From Tubulanus polymorphus (Eukaryota; Nemertea; Palaeonemertea; Tubulaniformes; Tubulanidae), in contig NC_134034.1 of assembly GCF_964204645.1 (NCBI RefSeq), positions 1,116,001 to 1,176,000 on the forward strand: DNA of 60,000 nt, in the 5' to 3' direction. The translations under genes and the position numbers were made by a program. The notes under the pieces were generated by a model, which worked only from the letters and a program-made list of their open reading frames with translations, was not told the origin of the DNA and did no database searches. The stretch's first letter is position 1. Every line of letters starts with the position of its first letter. Of this stretch, positions 48,891-59,955 are shown piece after piece.

Positions 48891-49384
48891 GAAATATGAA
48901 TGACACGATAAATAAAGACCTTCCCAATCTCGATGATTTAAACTATTCAGCAGTAAAATTATTATCAGAAGTTACTAAGTTGCAAATATCGTCGAACCAG
49001 AGTTAAAGCAACGCGCAACAAGAGGACTGTCGAGTTGCGAGAGGACTCTCGAGTCACGGCGTATCCGACAGTTAAATACCAATATTTAGACGAAGACTTG
49101 TCGAAGTTCATTTATTTATATTTGCTTTAATTACCAGTTTCACTAATGACATTTTAATGATTCTACGTTAACGAGTTTCGTCATACGTCAACCACCCCCC
49201 CACTCCCTATCACCTCCCTCCCCCCTCGGGTCCGGTGATTATTATTGTCAGATGAAAGTGCGTTTAGTTGTAAATGTCAGGAAATTAACGACATCTAATG
49301 AATATTCAATTGTACCTGAGTTTTACTAGTTTTACACGTAGTCATATATTCCTATATATATATATATATCCTGCATTCCATACT
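48891..49384. other. Unique; (TA)n at 49355-49370
   Basis: No gene recognised. Confidence 0.4.
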
Positions 49385-50868
49385 CTCTACCCCTCTCCAC
49401 TCCTTCCCTCTCTCCCTCCCCCTCTCCCTCCCCTCTCCTTTCCCTACCTCTCCCCTCCTCTCTCCTTCCCTCTCTCCCTCCCTCTCTCCCTAGCTTTCCT
49501 CCCCCCACCTCTCTCCCCTCTCCTCTCCCTACCTCTCCCCTCTCCTCTCCCCTCTCCCTCCCCTCTCCTCTCCCCTCTCCCTCCCCTCTCCTCTCCCTAC
49601 CTCTCCCTCCCCATCTCCCTATCTCTCCCCTCTCCTCTCCCCTCTCCCTCCCTCTCCTCTCCCTACCTCTCCCTCCCCATCTCCCTATCTCTCCCCTCTC
49701 CTCTCCCTACCTCTCCCTCCCCATCTCCCTATCTCTCCCTCTCCTCTCCCTACCTCTCCTCTCCCCTCTCCCTCCCCTCTCCCCTCCCTACCTCTCCCCT
49801 CTCCTCTCCTCTCTCCTTCCCTCTCTCCCTAGCTTTCCTCCCCCTCCCCCTACCTCTCTCCCCTCTCCTCTCCCTACCTCTCTCCCTTCTCCTCTCCCTC
49901 TCCATCCCCCTCTCCTCTCCCTACCTCTCCTCTCCCCTCTCCCTCCCCTCTCCTCTCCCTACCTCTCCCTCCCCATCTCCCTATCTCTCCCCTCTCCTCT
50001 CCCTACCTCTCCTCCCCCCTCTCCCTCCCCTCTCCCCTCCCTACCTCTCCCCTCTCCTCTCCTCTCTCCCTCCCCTCTCCTCTCCCTACCTCTCCCTCCC
50101 CATCTCCCTATCTCTCCCCTCTCCTCTCCCTACCTCTCCTCTCCCCTCTCCTCTCCCCTCTCCTCTCCCCTCTCCCTCCCCTCTCCCCTCCCTACCTCTC
50201 CCCTCTCCTCTCCTCTCTCCTTCCCTCTCTCCCTAGCTTTCCTCCCCCTCCCCCTACCTCTCTCCCCTCTCCTCTCCCTACCTCTCTCCCTTCTCCTCTC
50301 CCTCTCCATCCCCCTCTCCTCTCCCTACCTCTCCTCTCCCCTCTCCCTCCCCTCTCCTCTCCCTACCTCTCCCTCCCCATCTCCCTATCTCTCCCCTCTC
50401 CTCTCCCTACCTCTCCTCTCCCCTCTCCCTCCCCTCTCCCCTCCCTACCTCTCCCCTCTCCTCTCCTCTCTCCTTCCCTCTCTCCCTAGCTTTCCTCCCC
50501 CTCCCCCTACCTCTCTCCCCTCTCCTCTCCCTACCTCTCTCCCTTCTCCTCTCCCTCTCCATCCCCCTCTCCTCTCCCTACCTCTCCTCTCCCCTCTCCC
50601 TCCCCTCTCCTCTCCCTACCTCTCCCTCCCCATCTCCCTATCTCTCCCCTCTCCTCTCCCTACCTCTCCTCTCCCCTCTCCCTCCCCTCTCCCCTCCCTA
50701 CCTCTCCCCTCTCCTCTCCTCTCTCCTTCCCTCTCTCCCTAGCTTTCCTCCCCCTCCCCCTACCTCTCTCCCCTCTCCTCTCCCTACCTCTCCCCTCTCC
50801 TCTCCCTACCTCTCTCCCTTCTCCTCTCCCTCTCCATCCCCCTCTCCTCTCCCTACCTCTCTCCCCTC
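49385..50868. repeat. 1.5-kb pyrimidine tract with ~253-bp higher-order repeat
   Basis: Polypyrimidine on the plus strand. The marker word 'agctttcctcc' recurs at about 49492, 49831, 50235, 50488 and 50741. The last three are ~253 bp apart with near-identical content between. Long open frames here are artefacts. Confidence 0.93.
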
Positions 50869-51565
50869 GGAGGATCGAGTCATGGAGACTGTAATGTCCT
50901 GGAGACTTTGTGACTATAGAGTCAGAGTATAGACTGTCAATAGGAGTCAACACGAGCGCTTTATTTCAAAATGGAGTCAACATGATTAAAAAGTGCCTTA
51001 TTTCAAAATTTCGAATGGCAATAATACGATAAACACGGTCTGGATCGGAGGCTGAAATATAGACGAGAGAGTTCGGTCCGTCCCGCTACAGGAAACACCA
51101 TACAAACACATATACATCACCACATACAACCCGGCCAGCATATACAATCACCATGGTAACGGCATCCCAAATGAAAGGTCCTGATTAGCATGAAGCTAAC
51201 TGCAGCGAGGATATCCGGGGATCGGGAGAGATGACTCAACCCGCGCCTCACACCGTCCGCTCGCTCGCTCGTCCGTCCGTCTGCCCGGACGGGACGAACG
51301 GCTTTTAAAAATTAACGACTTCGTGAAATTACTGTCGGCAAACGGATGGTCGTAAAAATAGTATTAACGGTCGAGTGAATTCCGAGATGGGACGCGACGC
51401 GACAATCGCGAGAATTTATTTTATTTATTGAAGACGGTTTTCGTCGTCGTCGTCGTAACTCGAGGAATTTTCAATAGAGATAATTTTCAAGTTTATACGT
51501 AAAAAAGTCTGTCTGCGGTCAGCATGAAAACACTCTCCCTCTCCCTTTCTCATATCCATCATCTC
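50869..51565. other. Unique; CpG-rich at 51190-51470
   Basis: 'cgctcgctcgctcgtccgtc' and 'gtctgcccggacgggacgaa' are CpG-dense; possible promoter island. 'gtcgtcgtcgtcg' lies near 51440. Confidence 0.4.
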
Positions 51566-51567
51566 AC

Positions 51568-51830
51568 AAAAACTAGGTCCAGAACTGAGGAACTCACTCC
51601 AAAACTGTGGAACTAGTCCTGGGATTGTGGAACTAGGTCCTGGATTGTGGAACTGGCTCCTGGGATTAGGGAACTAGGTCCTGGGATGGTGGAACTAGGT
51701 CCTGGATTGTGGAACTGGCTCCTGGGATTGTCAAACTGGGTCCTGGATTGTGGAACTGGCTCCTGGGATTGTGGAACTGGGTTCTGGATTGAGGAACTGG
51801 ATCCAGAACTGTGGAACTGGGTTCAGAAGA
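51568..51830. repeat. Minisatellite, ~20-25 bp (CTGTGGAACTGG-like)
   Basis: About eleven units of 'tcctgggattgtggaactgg', a variant of the core found in the other arrays. (GA)n at 51893-51912 lies just after. Confidence 0.88.
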
Positions 51831-52104
51831 GAGAGGAGAGAGGATACAATAGGGCACTTGAGTTAATGACAAATTACATTCAGTAAGGTCTGAGCGAGAG
51901 AGAGAGAGAGAGAAGCCTGCAGTGAGTAATTCAGAGTAAATATAATCATCAGCCGAGAGTGAAGACGACAGACGACATTAAGCGAATTATTCCTAAACCA
52001 ACAACACTCCACACATACTTAAACAGATGATCTGTTCGAAACATTAAAAACAACATGAAATATCAACTTCAATAATGACTCGTTATGGAAGTGGGATTTA
52101 TGCA

Positions 52105-52255
52105 ATTTGAAAGGGAGGAAGGGGAGGAGGAAGGGAGGTGAGCGGAGGAAGAGGGAGGTAGAATACAGTGAGGGGAGGAAGGAGGCAGTGAGGGGAGGTA
52201 GGAGGCAGTGAGGGGAGGTAGGAGGCGGTGAGGGGAGAGACGAGAGGGAGAGAAA
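52105..52255. repeat. Purine minisatellite, ~20 bp
   Basis: 'cagtgaggggaggtaggagg' in three or four copies within a G/A stretch. Confidence 0.85.
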
Positions 52256-52327
52256 AATATAAAATCTAAACATCTCCCCTCAGTCTACTCTTTAATGCGT
52301 CTGCTTACGAGCTCATCTGCCCTCTAG

Positions 52328-52462
52328 TCCATCATATTAGTCTGTCTGTTCACTAGTCCGTCTGCTAGCTAGTCCGTCTGCTCACTAGTCCATCTGTTCA
52401 CTAGTCCGTCTGTTCACTAGTCCGTCTGCTCACTAGTCCGTCTGTTCACTAGTCCGTCTGCC
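52328..52462. repeat. Minisatellite, 16 bp
   Basis: Eight copies of 'actagtccgtctgytc'; several contain CGTCTGC. Confidence 0.9.
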
Positions 52463-52614
52463 GAAGTCATCAATATGCAAATCAGACAATGTAAAATATA
52501 AATTTGATTGGTACAGATAAAGAAGTTCTTTCTGCGTTGTTTATGACGACGTTTTGAAGACCGTGTAAATTACGGTTTAATCAAGATCCTATTACAAGAT
52601 TCACGATTAATCGG

Positions 52615-52885
52615 GTACCAAGGGGAAGGGATGCTGGGGAGGGGATGCTGAAAGAAGGGGATGCTGAAGGGACGGGGTACCAAGGGGAAGGGGTACCGAG
52701 GGGATGGGGGATCCAGGAGTTCACTAGGGGGAGGGGGATCCAGGAGTTCACTAGGGGGAAAGGAAAGTGAGAGAAGCCCGCTCCCCGGCATCTGAAGAGA
52801 AGCCCGCTCCCCGGCATCTGAAGAGAAGCCCGCTCCCCGGCAACTGAAGAGAAGCCCGCTCCCCGGCAACTGAGAGGAGGGAGAG
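52615..52885. repeat. Two short arrays (15-20 bp and 26 bp)
   Basis: 'aaggggatgctgaaggg'-type units, 'gggggatccaggagttcact' twice, then four copies of 'gaagcccgctccccggcatct' spaced 26 bp. Confidence 0.88.
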
Positions 52886-53184
52886 AGCAAGACAAAAAAA
52901 CAGATCGGTTAAGAACGGATGATGCTTCGGAAGGTTTAGTTCTAGACCAGTGAACCCGGAGACATGCACGCACGCTACGTCAAAAACTGATCAACCACAG
53001 CCGCGTGACGTGAGTTACCGGCACGCACCACCAGAGGGCATGACTAACAGTCGTCATAGAGATCTGTCACAATTAGTTCATTTTCATCGATCAACTTTAA
53101 ACTGCCAGGCGTTTTTAATTGATTTATTTGAAAGCAAGAAAAATTGATTCAATTTTAAGTGAAATGCGGAAAACATCGAAGAGC

Positions 53185-53425
53185 AACTACTAGCTACACC
53201 TGGTGGATCCTCACTTGCCACAAGTGGAATCCTCTATAACTGCAGTAGTCAATGTCCTACCGCACACTAGCGACACCTGGTGGATTCTCACTTGCCACAA
53301 GTGGAATCCTTGGAAATCAACTACTGCGGCAATATGATTTCAATTGTGACAGGATCCACCAGGGGTGTCGCTAGTGTGCTGTAGGACATCTAGTAGCAGT
53401 AAAATGATCTCACTTATGGCAAGTG
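53185..53425. repeat. Minisatellite R5, copy 3 (both orientations)
   Basis: Two units in inverted orientation (cacctggtggatcctcactt) are followed by one in the forward orientation (ccaccaggggtgtcgctagt), making a head-to-head arrangement. 'gagcgccacctcccg' at about 53438 is another CTCF-like word. Confidence 0.85.
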
Positions 53426-53905
53426 AGGTTGGTTAAGAGCGCCACCTCCCGTCTACTGATAAGTGCCCAGCTAAACTCATCAAGTCTAGAACAGAGCAGC
53501 TCATGTTGCCATGACGACAAATGTATTTAACGTCAAATCGAGGTGGGGAACGCAATAATCAATGTCGTTTACGTTGGTTTTTAAATTTGATTAATTATTA
53601 ATTAGCGATTGAGGTTCGTTGGCACGGTGTGAGAGGCGTCCTACGCGCTCTAAATCGCGAAATCCGAAATTACCACCCCTTAGTTCCCTTAGTATTTTGG
53701 ATATGTTGTATCTAGGGCCAATAGTTGAATTTTGTCGAGACACCTTTTTGAATTTCAAACCCGTTACGAGATCATCTACAAGGTCATGTCACTGAAAAAC
53801 AGTTTTTAGGGCCTAGTAATGCTACTAGGTGGTGCACCGGGCCTAATCTTTGCACTGAACAACTAGATCCTGATAGTAACATTGTACCGAAATTTTATCA
53901 TTTCC
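53426..53905. other. Unique, nothing recognised
   Basis: A CpG-containing stretch, then AT-rich. No gene. Confidence 0.4.
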
Positions 53906-53908
53906 ATG

Positions 53909-54727
53909 TCAGGCAGGTCTAGAGTAGTATCAGGCAGGTCTAGGGTAGTATCAGGCAGGTCTAGAGTAGTATCAGGCAGGTCTAGGGTAGTATCAGGCAG
54001 GTCTAGAGTAGTATCAGGCAGGTCTAGAGTAGTATCAGGCAGGTCTAGGGTAGTATCAGGCAGGTCTAGAGTAGTATCAGGCAGGTCTAGAGTAGTATCA
54101 GGCAGGTCTAGAGTAGTATCAGGCAGGTCTAGAGTAGTATCAGGCAGGTCTAGGGTAGTATCAGGCAGGTCTAGAGTAGTATCAGGCAGGTCTAGAGTAG
54201 TATCAGGCAGGTCTAGGGTAGTATCAGGCAGGTCTAGAGTAGTATCAGGCAGGTCTAGAGTAGTATCAGGCAGGTCTAGAGTAGTATCAGGCAGGTCTAG
54301 AGTAGTATCAGGCAGGTCTAGAGTAGTATCAGGCAGGTCTAGAGTAGTATCAGGCAGGTCTAGAGTAGTATCAGGCAGGTCTAGAGTAGTATCAGGCAGG
54401 TCTAGAGTAGTATCAGGCAGGTCTAGGGTAGTATCAGGCAGGTCTAGGGTAGTATCAGGCAGGTCTAGAGTAGTATCAGGCAGGTCTAGAGTAGTATCAG
54501 GCAGGTCTAGAGTAGTATCAGGCAGGTCTAGAGTAGTATCAGGCAGGTCTAGAGTAGTATCAGGCAGGTCTAGAGTAGTATCAGGCAGGTCTAGAGTAGT
54601 ATCAGGCAGGTCTAGAGTAGTATCAGGCAGGTCTAGAGTAGTATCAGGCAGGTCTAGAGTAGTATCAGGCAGGTCTAGAGTAGTATCAGGCAGGTCTAGA
54701 GTAGTATCAGGCAGGTCTAGGGTTGTG
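53909..54727 (+). repeat. 21-bp array, 39 copies, open in one frame (SGRSRVV)n
   Basis: 39 copies of tcaggcaggtctagagtagt+a. The only recurring variation is GAG/GGG, a silent AGA/AGG change in the frame that encodes SGRSRVV. That frame is open over 290 codons (53882-54754), including nine residues before the array. No promoter, splice site or known domain supports a gene, and any 21-bp repeat without stops stays open. Confidence 0.95.
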
Positions 54728-54777
54728 TATATTTATCTAAGGCGCTTGCTATGATTGGTGTTTAAAGTGATCATGTT

Positions 54778-54912
54778 TTATTCATGTTCACAGATGGTTT
54801 CTAGTAGAACAGTTCTCACAATATCTACGCATGCGGCCGCAGCCACTGAGAATTCACAAACAATCTCCCCTGACAGATTTCTGATTGTGAGTTCATGTGT
54901 ACCATCCTGAGC
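54778..54912 (-). CDS. Candidate terminal exon, ubiquitin-like fold fragment
   Basis: Minus strand: acceptor tgctgtatgcag, then 44 codons to TAA at 54778-54780. AATAAA overlaps the stop. The peptide HELTIRNLSGEIVCEFSV followed by a helix-like stretch (ACVDIVRTVLLE) has the strand-turn-strand-helix order of ubiquitin-like domains. Upstream on this strand is an R5 array, as in introns of the polycystin gene. No upstream exon was found. It could be chance. Confidence 0.22.
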   Translation of the reverse strand, partial: AQDGTHELTIRNLSGEIVCEFSVAAAACVDIVRTVLLETICEHE

Positions 54913-54934
54913 CTGCATACAGCAACCACAGCTA

Positions 54935-55330
54935 TCCACCACAAGTGGAATCCTATATTGCCGCAGTAGTTGATGTCGTACTGCACACAAGCGACACCTG
55001 GTGGATCCTCACTTGCCGCTAGTGGAATCCTCTATTGCCGCAGTAGTTGATGTCGTACTGCACACAAGCGACACCTGGTGGATCCTCACTTCCCACAAGT
55101 GGAATCCTCTATTGCCGCAGTAGTTGATGTCGTACTGCACACAAGCGACACCTGGTGGATCCTCACTTGCCACAAGTGGAATCCTCTATTGCCGCAGTAG
55201 TTGGTGTCCTACGACACACTAGCGACACCTGGTGGATCCTCACTTCCCACAAGTGGAATCCTCTATTGCCGCAGTAGTTGATGTCCTACTGCACACAAGC
55301 GACACCTGGTGGATCCTCACTTCCCACAGT
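54935..55330. repeat. Minisatellite R5, copy 4 (inverted)
   Basis: Five units with 'gcgacacctggtggatcctc' and 'acttgccacaagtggaatcc', more uniform than the other R5 arrays. Confidence 0.95.
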
Positions 55331-55783
55331 AGCCTTAGCATGACCCCGCTTCGACGTAAAAAAAAGTCAATGAAAGAAAATCTCATATTTTCTATCGACG
55401 TATTTTCGCGCATCAAAATGAAACGATTAATTTTTACACGGCGACGACGACGACGACGATGAAAACCAGCGACAAATAAATTAATATTAATTAATCTACT
55501 TTCACCGCGCGTTTAACAACTGGTGCCAGCGAACCCGACCCCCGACCTGTCGGTGTCTAAAGCCTTCATTTATACAAATGTCATCGATAATAAAAAACTC
55601 TCCGTTCGTTCCTTCGTCCGTCTGCTGCTCGACGAGGCTCGAGCTCGAAAAAGCTTTTAGTCGTCGACGTTGATTCAATGTTTGAACGATGATTTATTCA
55701 CGTTTCATTTCCGGTTATAACGAGTTTTATTTATCGCGCGCACACGCGTTTTTTTTCTATTATTCACCTCGAATTAACGCCTC
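55331..55783. other. CpG-rich unique stretch
   Basis: A GAC triplet run (gcgacgacgacgacgacgat at 55440-55460) and 'ccgtctgctgctcgacgagg'. No gene placed. Confidence 0.4.
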
Positions 55784-56055
55784 TCATTACCTCTTACCAC
55801 CTCTCACTACTACCTCTCACTATTGCCTCTCACTACCTCTCACCACCTCTCACTACTACCTCTCACTATTGCCTCTCACTACCTCTCACCACCTCTCACT
55901 ACTACCACTCACCACCTCTCACTACTACCACTCACCACCTCTCACTACTGCCTCTTACTACCTCTCACTACCTCTCACCACCTCTCACTACTACCACTCA
56001 CCACCTCTCACTACTGCCTCTCACTACCTCTCACATTACCTCTCACCACCTCTCA
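55784..56055. repeat. Pyrimidine/A repeat 'cctctcactacta'
   Basis: Units of 10-12 bp (ctcaccacct, ctcactacta) combine into longer repeats of about 24-36 bp. Confidence 0.9.
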
Positions 56056-56845
56056 CAAATGCCACAACGTAGATTTATGAATATCGCGTGGACCCCACGG
56101 GTTGTTTAGTATAGGACTGTTGTAGAATATCCATCGATCCAGTGAAATCAAGGCGCGCCACTTTTATCAGATTTGCTTGTTCACGACAATTCTCTGTTTG
56201 TACCTGACTTGATATGTCGAGAAACATGTACAATTAGAAAACAACGAAACATGTACATGTTTAGAAAACATGTGTAAAAGATACATGTACACGAACATGC
56301 ACATGTTTAGACAAATCACTGATTTCAGCACCGAGTGCTCATAAAATTAGTACTTCAAGCATTTCATCTCCTGACAGGGAGTTGGAGAGCTATATGTTGG
56401 AGATCCATATGTTGGAGAGCGCTAGAGTTCAGAAAGGTCACGGCCCGAGTCATGACAACAAAAACAATGTCTTCAATGACTGGCGGCAACCCGATATTAA
56501 ATTTCACTATGACGATTTCAAACTATTAAAATATTTACAACGAGCATCAAAGGGTATGAGAGTGGAACAAGAGGCTGATGTCGGTTTGTCCGTCTGTCCG
56601 TCTGTCGGTCTGTCGGTCTGCTAAACCCGCAATATCAACAACGTATCAATAATTCAGTCGTTTTTATCGAACTGCGATCGATTTTCAAACATCGTTAAAG
56701 TTTTATCGAGTTTCGCGCGCGCAGCAGCGAGCACACGTACGGCACACGTACGAGACGATCGTGCGTATTGAATAATGGATGTTATATACGCGGGCGTGTG
56801 CGCGCGGTTTACCGATACACGTGTGCCTATTATAACCTAGAAAAT
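56056..56845. other. Unique; acatgt cluster and CpG stretch
   Basis: 'acatgtacatgtttagaaaa' words lie at 56220-56310; 'gtccgtctgtcggtctgtcg' at about 56588; CpG-rich at 56710-56800. No gene. Confidence 0.4.
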
Positions 56846-56846
56846 A

Positions 56847-57215
56847 CCCGACTATTCCCTGAGATGCACATTGTTTTCCTTGTCTTGATCCGCTAAGAAT
56901 CCAATCGATTAACACAGTCAAATACTTAAGACACAGACAGAAACTGTTTGATTTTACACGCGATCTAGAAATCTCAACAAAATTCCCTGACTATTTTAAA
57001 GAAATTACCCCCACTATTCCCTGACATGTAAGTTGTTTTCCCTGATCTGATCTGCTAAGAATCCAATCAATAACACAGTCAAATACATAAGACTAAGATG
57101 GAAATTGTTTGATTTTAAGCGCAATATCAACAAATTTCCACGACTTATCCCTGATTTTTAGCTTTCCTCAACTTTTTTCAAAAAAGAAGAAAATTCGCAG
57201 ACTTTAACCACGGAT
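56847..57215. repeat. Dispersed repeat D1, copies 2 and 3
   Basis: Two adjacent copies ('gactattccctgagatgcac', 'cactattccctgacatgtaa'), both with 'gctaagaatccaatcaataa' or close. Same orientation as 5.56 kb. Confidence 0.8.
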
Positions 57216-57409
57216 TTTAAGTAGATAAGTGACCGTTGCCACCGTACCGAGTGGTTCTACCGGAAATCAATCGATGCTCGAACGATTAACGTTTAGCGCT
57301 TAACGTTTCTATGGTTTTTATCTCTGATAATAAAAAATCATCGTCGTCACGACGATAAAACCCGACAATAAACAACTCCGTGTTTTTTATCGATAACGAG
57401 TGTCGTATT

Positions 57410-57545
57410 GCGGCAGACGGAGCCATCCTCCCGATTCAAGCAGACGGAGCCATCATCCAGATTCAAGCAGACGGAGCCATCCTCCAGATTCAAGCAGACA
57501 GAGGCCTCCTCCAGATTCAAGCAGACGGAGGCCTCCTCCGTTTTA
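57410..57545. repeat. Minisatellite, 27-30 bp
   Basis: Five units of 'gcagacggagccatcctcca' and 'gattcaa'. CTCF-like 'caggtggcgctagtag' at about 57576 follows. Confidence 0.9.
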
Positions 57546-57599
57546 TCTCCATGAAACACCCGTTAACTGATCTCAGGTGGCGCTAGTAGCCGCAATTTC

Positions 57600-57910
57600 A
57601 AAAGGCGCTATCAATAATTAAGATTTTTAATCAACTTTTTTCGAAAAAAAAAGTCGCGGCAACATTTTACATAATTCATATCGACGCGTGGCAATTGAAA
57701 ATTTTATGATTCATAAAAATAATGAAACTATTAACGATGATTACAACTGTCGAGGTCTCACGGGTAGAATCAGGGTCTCACGGGTAAAATCAGAACCTTG
57801 TATGATTTTTTTAAAATATCGAATTTAGTTCCTATTTGAGCGTTTTTCTAAAATCAACTTTTTCCAAGTCCGGGGATAAATTGTATTATCTCGCTAGAAT
57901 ACATAGAACC
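57600..57910. other. Unique AT-rich
   Basis: 'ggtctcacgggtaraatcag' is duplicated at about 57752-57792. Otherwise nothing. Confidence 0.45.
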
Positions 57911-57911
57911 T

Positions 57912-58000
57912 TAGAGGGAGAGGAGTAGGAGGGAGGGAGGGAGGGAGGGAGGGGAGGAGGGGAGGGAGGAAAGAGGAGAGAGAAGAAAGAGGAGAGGGCT
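57912..58000. repeat. Purine (GGA) tract
   Basis: (GGGA)n and (GGA)n. Confidence 0.9.
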
Positions 58001-58017
58001 TCCAATGTTGCCATCAG

Positions 58018-58102
58018 TTGCGTCTGCCTCGACGTGGCCCACGCTGTATAGCAGACGCCCGCGCTCTATAGCAGACGCCCGCGCTCTATAGCAGACGCTT
58101 GC
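58018..58102. repeat. Minisatellite, 20 bp
   Basis: Three or four copies of 'gctctatagcagacgcccgc'. Confidence 0.9.
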
Positions 58103-58955
58103 GTATAATTCAAACCGGCGTTTGACAAATTGAAGCAAACATCGCGAGCGAATACGAAACCCTGGGAATTCACGACGAGCAAAATACAAAAAAAAATACA
58201 TCCAGCACAAAAATTTGAATAATTGCTTGAATTAATGTCGTAGACGTTCCTCGGGACTCTCTGTGTATGTTTCATTACCACACAGGAATTCAAGCCATAA
58301 ACAGTCAATATTAGTAGTTTATTCAGCGAACCCCCCTCCGGGGAGGGAGGGGAGACCGTGGGGGGAAGGGGGTTTATTTGTTTAAATCAAACGTTCGTAT
58401 ATCGTAACCGTGTGAAATCTCACAGGAGAATTCCGCGAGATTTTAAGAACCGATACGCGAACGGCACGCGTTCCATCGCGCCGGATCCAGCCTTCATTTT
58501 TGAGTTGACGTTTGATTCGTTAAAAACGTTAAATCATAAATGAACTTATTTGAACCGGAGCGCGAAATATCAACTCAGATTTACCGACTCGATGAAACTC
58601 AAATCTTTAACTCAAGATCAGATTTGTATCAAGGCTGAAATAAAACGATACCCTGTTGCTCCTAAACGGCCGGGTCACTTTTGTAAAACTGCAATAAAAT
58701 TTGTAATCAGTTGATTTCTGTAACTGCCGGGTCTGTTATTGTCAGCTTGATCATGATTTTTAAAAGTAATGTACAGGGTAGAGATAGGCGGCTGCGGTCA
58801 ACTCAGCAGAAATGAGAGAAACAAAGTATCAATTTCTTTAGCCTGATAGACTGAGTTTATCCATAGACAACTGTGTAACTGGATTCTGACAAATGGATGT
58901 CACGTTAGAAGGAAATTTCATCGTCATAAGAGCGAGTTCCTCTCGCAACTAGTGA
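58103..58955. other. Unique; CpG-rich 58380-58560
   Basis: G-rich near 58340-58370. A plus-strand open frame (58358-58543) has no domain. No gene. Confidence 0.4.
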
Positions 58956-58974
58956 GACGACAGTTCTGGCATAC

Positions 58975-59100
58975 AGACGTACGGCTAAGTGAGTTTAACC
59001 TCATCCTCCCCCGGCAGGGATTCGAACCTGATGGCATCGAGATTGCCACGGCACGAAACCCTGCCATAATCGACCGTGTGCGCAGATACATGCGCAGTTC
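58975..59100 (-). mobile_element. tRNA-derived SINE, minus strand
   Basis: On the minus strand the B box is atcaggttcgaatccctgcc, preceded by 'gtgccgtggcaatctcgatg'. Its partner of opposite orientation is at 59280-59340. Confidence 0.6.
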
Positions 59101-59277
59101 AGATGATGTGATTTTTAGCCAATCAGAAATCCCGTTTTATTTTAACCCGGGGTTTTCCCATTTATAGTTCATCCTTGAAATTTGCCTCAACGATTATACA
59201 ACGAGCAATCTGATTAGTGCCGCCAGTTTTCGTTCGGAAAGCTGCGCATGTACCTGCGCACCCGGTCTACTGATGCA

Positions 59278-59345
59278 GGGGTTCGTGCCGTGGCTGAGTG
59301 TAGCGATGCCATCAGGTGCGAGTCCCTGCAGAGGGAGGATGGTTT
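59278..59345 (+). mobile_element. tRNA-derived SINE, plus strand
   Basis: A-box-like gccgtggctgagtgtagcga and B-box-like atcaggtgcgagtccctgca at tRNA spacing, then 'gagggaggatggttta', shared with the minus-strand partner's end. Confidence 0.65.
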
Positions 59346-59590
59346 AACCCGGTCTCGAGTTTCGACGATGGAACTGGACCAATATCAGCTTAACCCGGTC
59401 TTATCATAAGTCTCTACTATGGAACTGGACTAAAATCAGCTTAACCCGGTATTATGTTAAGTCTCAACGGTGGAACTGGATTAAAATGAGTTCAGCCCGA
59501 TCTTATCTTCTTAAGTCCCAAACGTAGAACTTGACCAAAATGAGTTTAGCCCGGTCTAATCTGAAGTCTCAACTATGGAACTAAACCCAT
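59345..59590. repeat. Dispersed repeat D2, copy 5
   Basis: Four or five units with 'tatggaactggactaaaatc' and 'agcttaacccggt' (inverted orientation). Confidence 0.75.
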
Positions 59591-59809
59591 AATATAGCTA
59601 ATAAAATCTACGTATTTGCATTTGAATTTATTCACGTGAAACCAGAAGGAATATTATGTATTCCAACTGTAAATCCTGCTGGGAATAATATATGAATCCG
59701 AAATCATTGCCAACAATAGCCGTCTAAATACCACCCCACCCCACCGGACCCGGACCGGACTATAGTGCTCGGTTATATAACTCTCAACCAATATCGATAA
59801 TGGCTCTTA

Positions 59810-59955
59810 AGAGAGTAAGTGACCAACGGTCAGTTTCCATTTATGAAATGACCGGCGGTCAGTAAGGCTATTGTTGTAATGTGTGCGCTTTATTAAACGG
59901 CTGATGGTCAGTTCAGTTATGGTTGTATTGACCACCGGTCAGCGAGAGCCTATTG
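59810..59955. repeat. Diverged repeats with 'accggcggtcagt'
   Basis: Four units: 'gaccaacggtcagt', 'gaccggcggtcagt', 'ggctgatggtcagt' and 'gaccaccggtcagc', each followed by 'ttgttgtaatg'-type words. Confidence 0.65.

Noticed and set aside
49298-50236. 312-codon open frame rich in Ser/Pro/Leu
   Set aside because: It is entirely a CT-rich repeat. Open frames arise because such tracts contain no stop codons.
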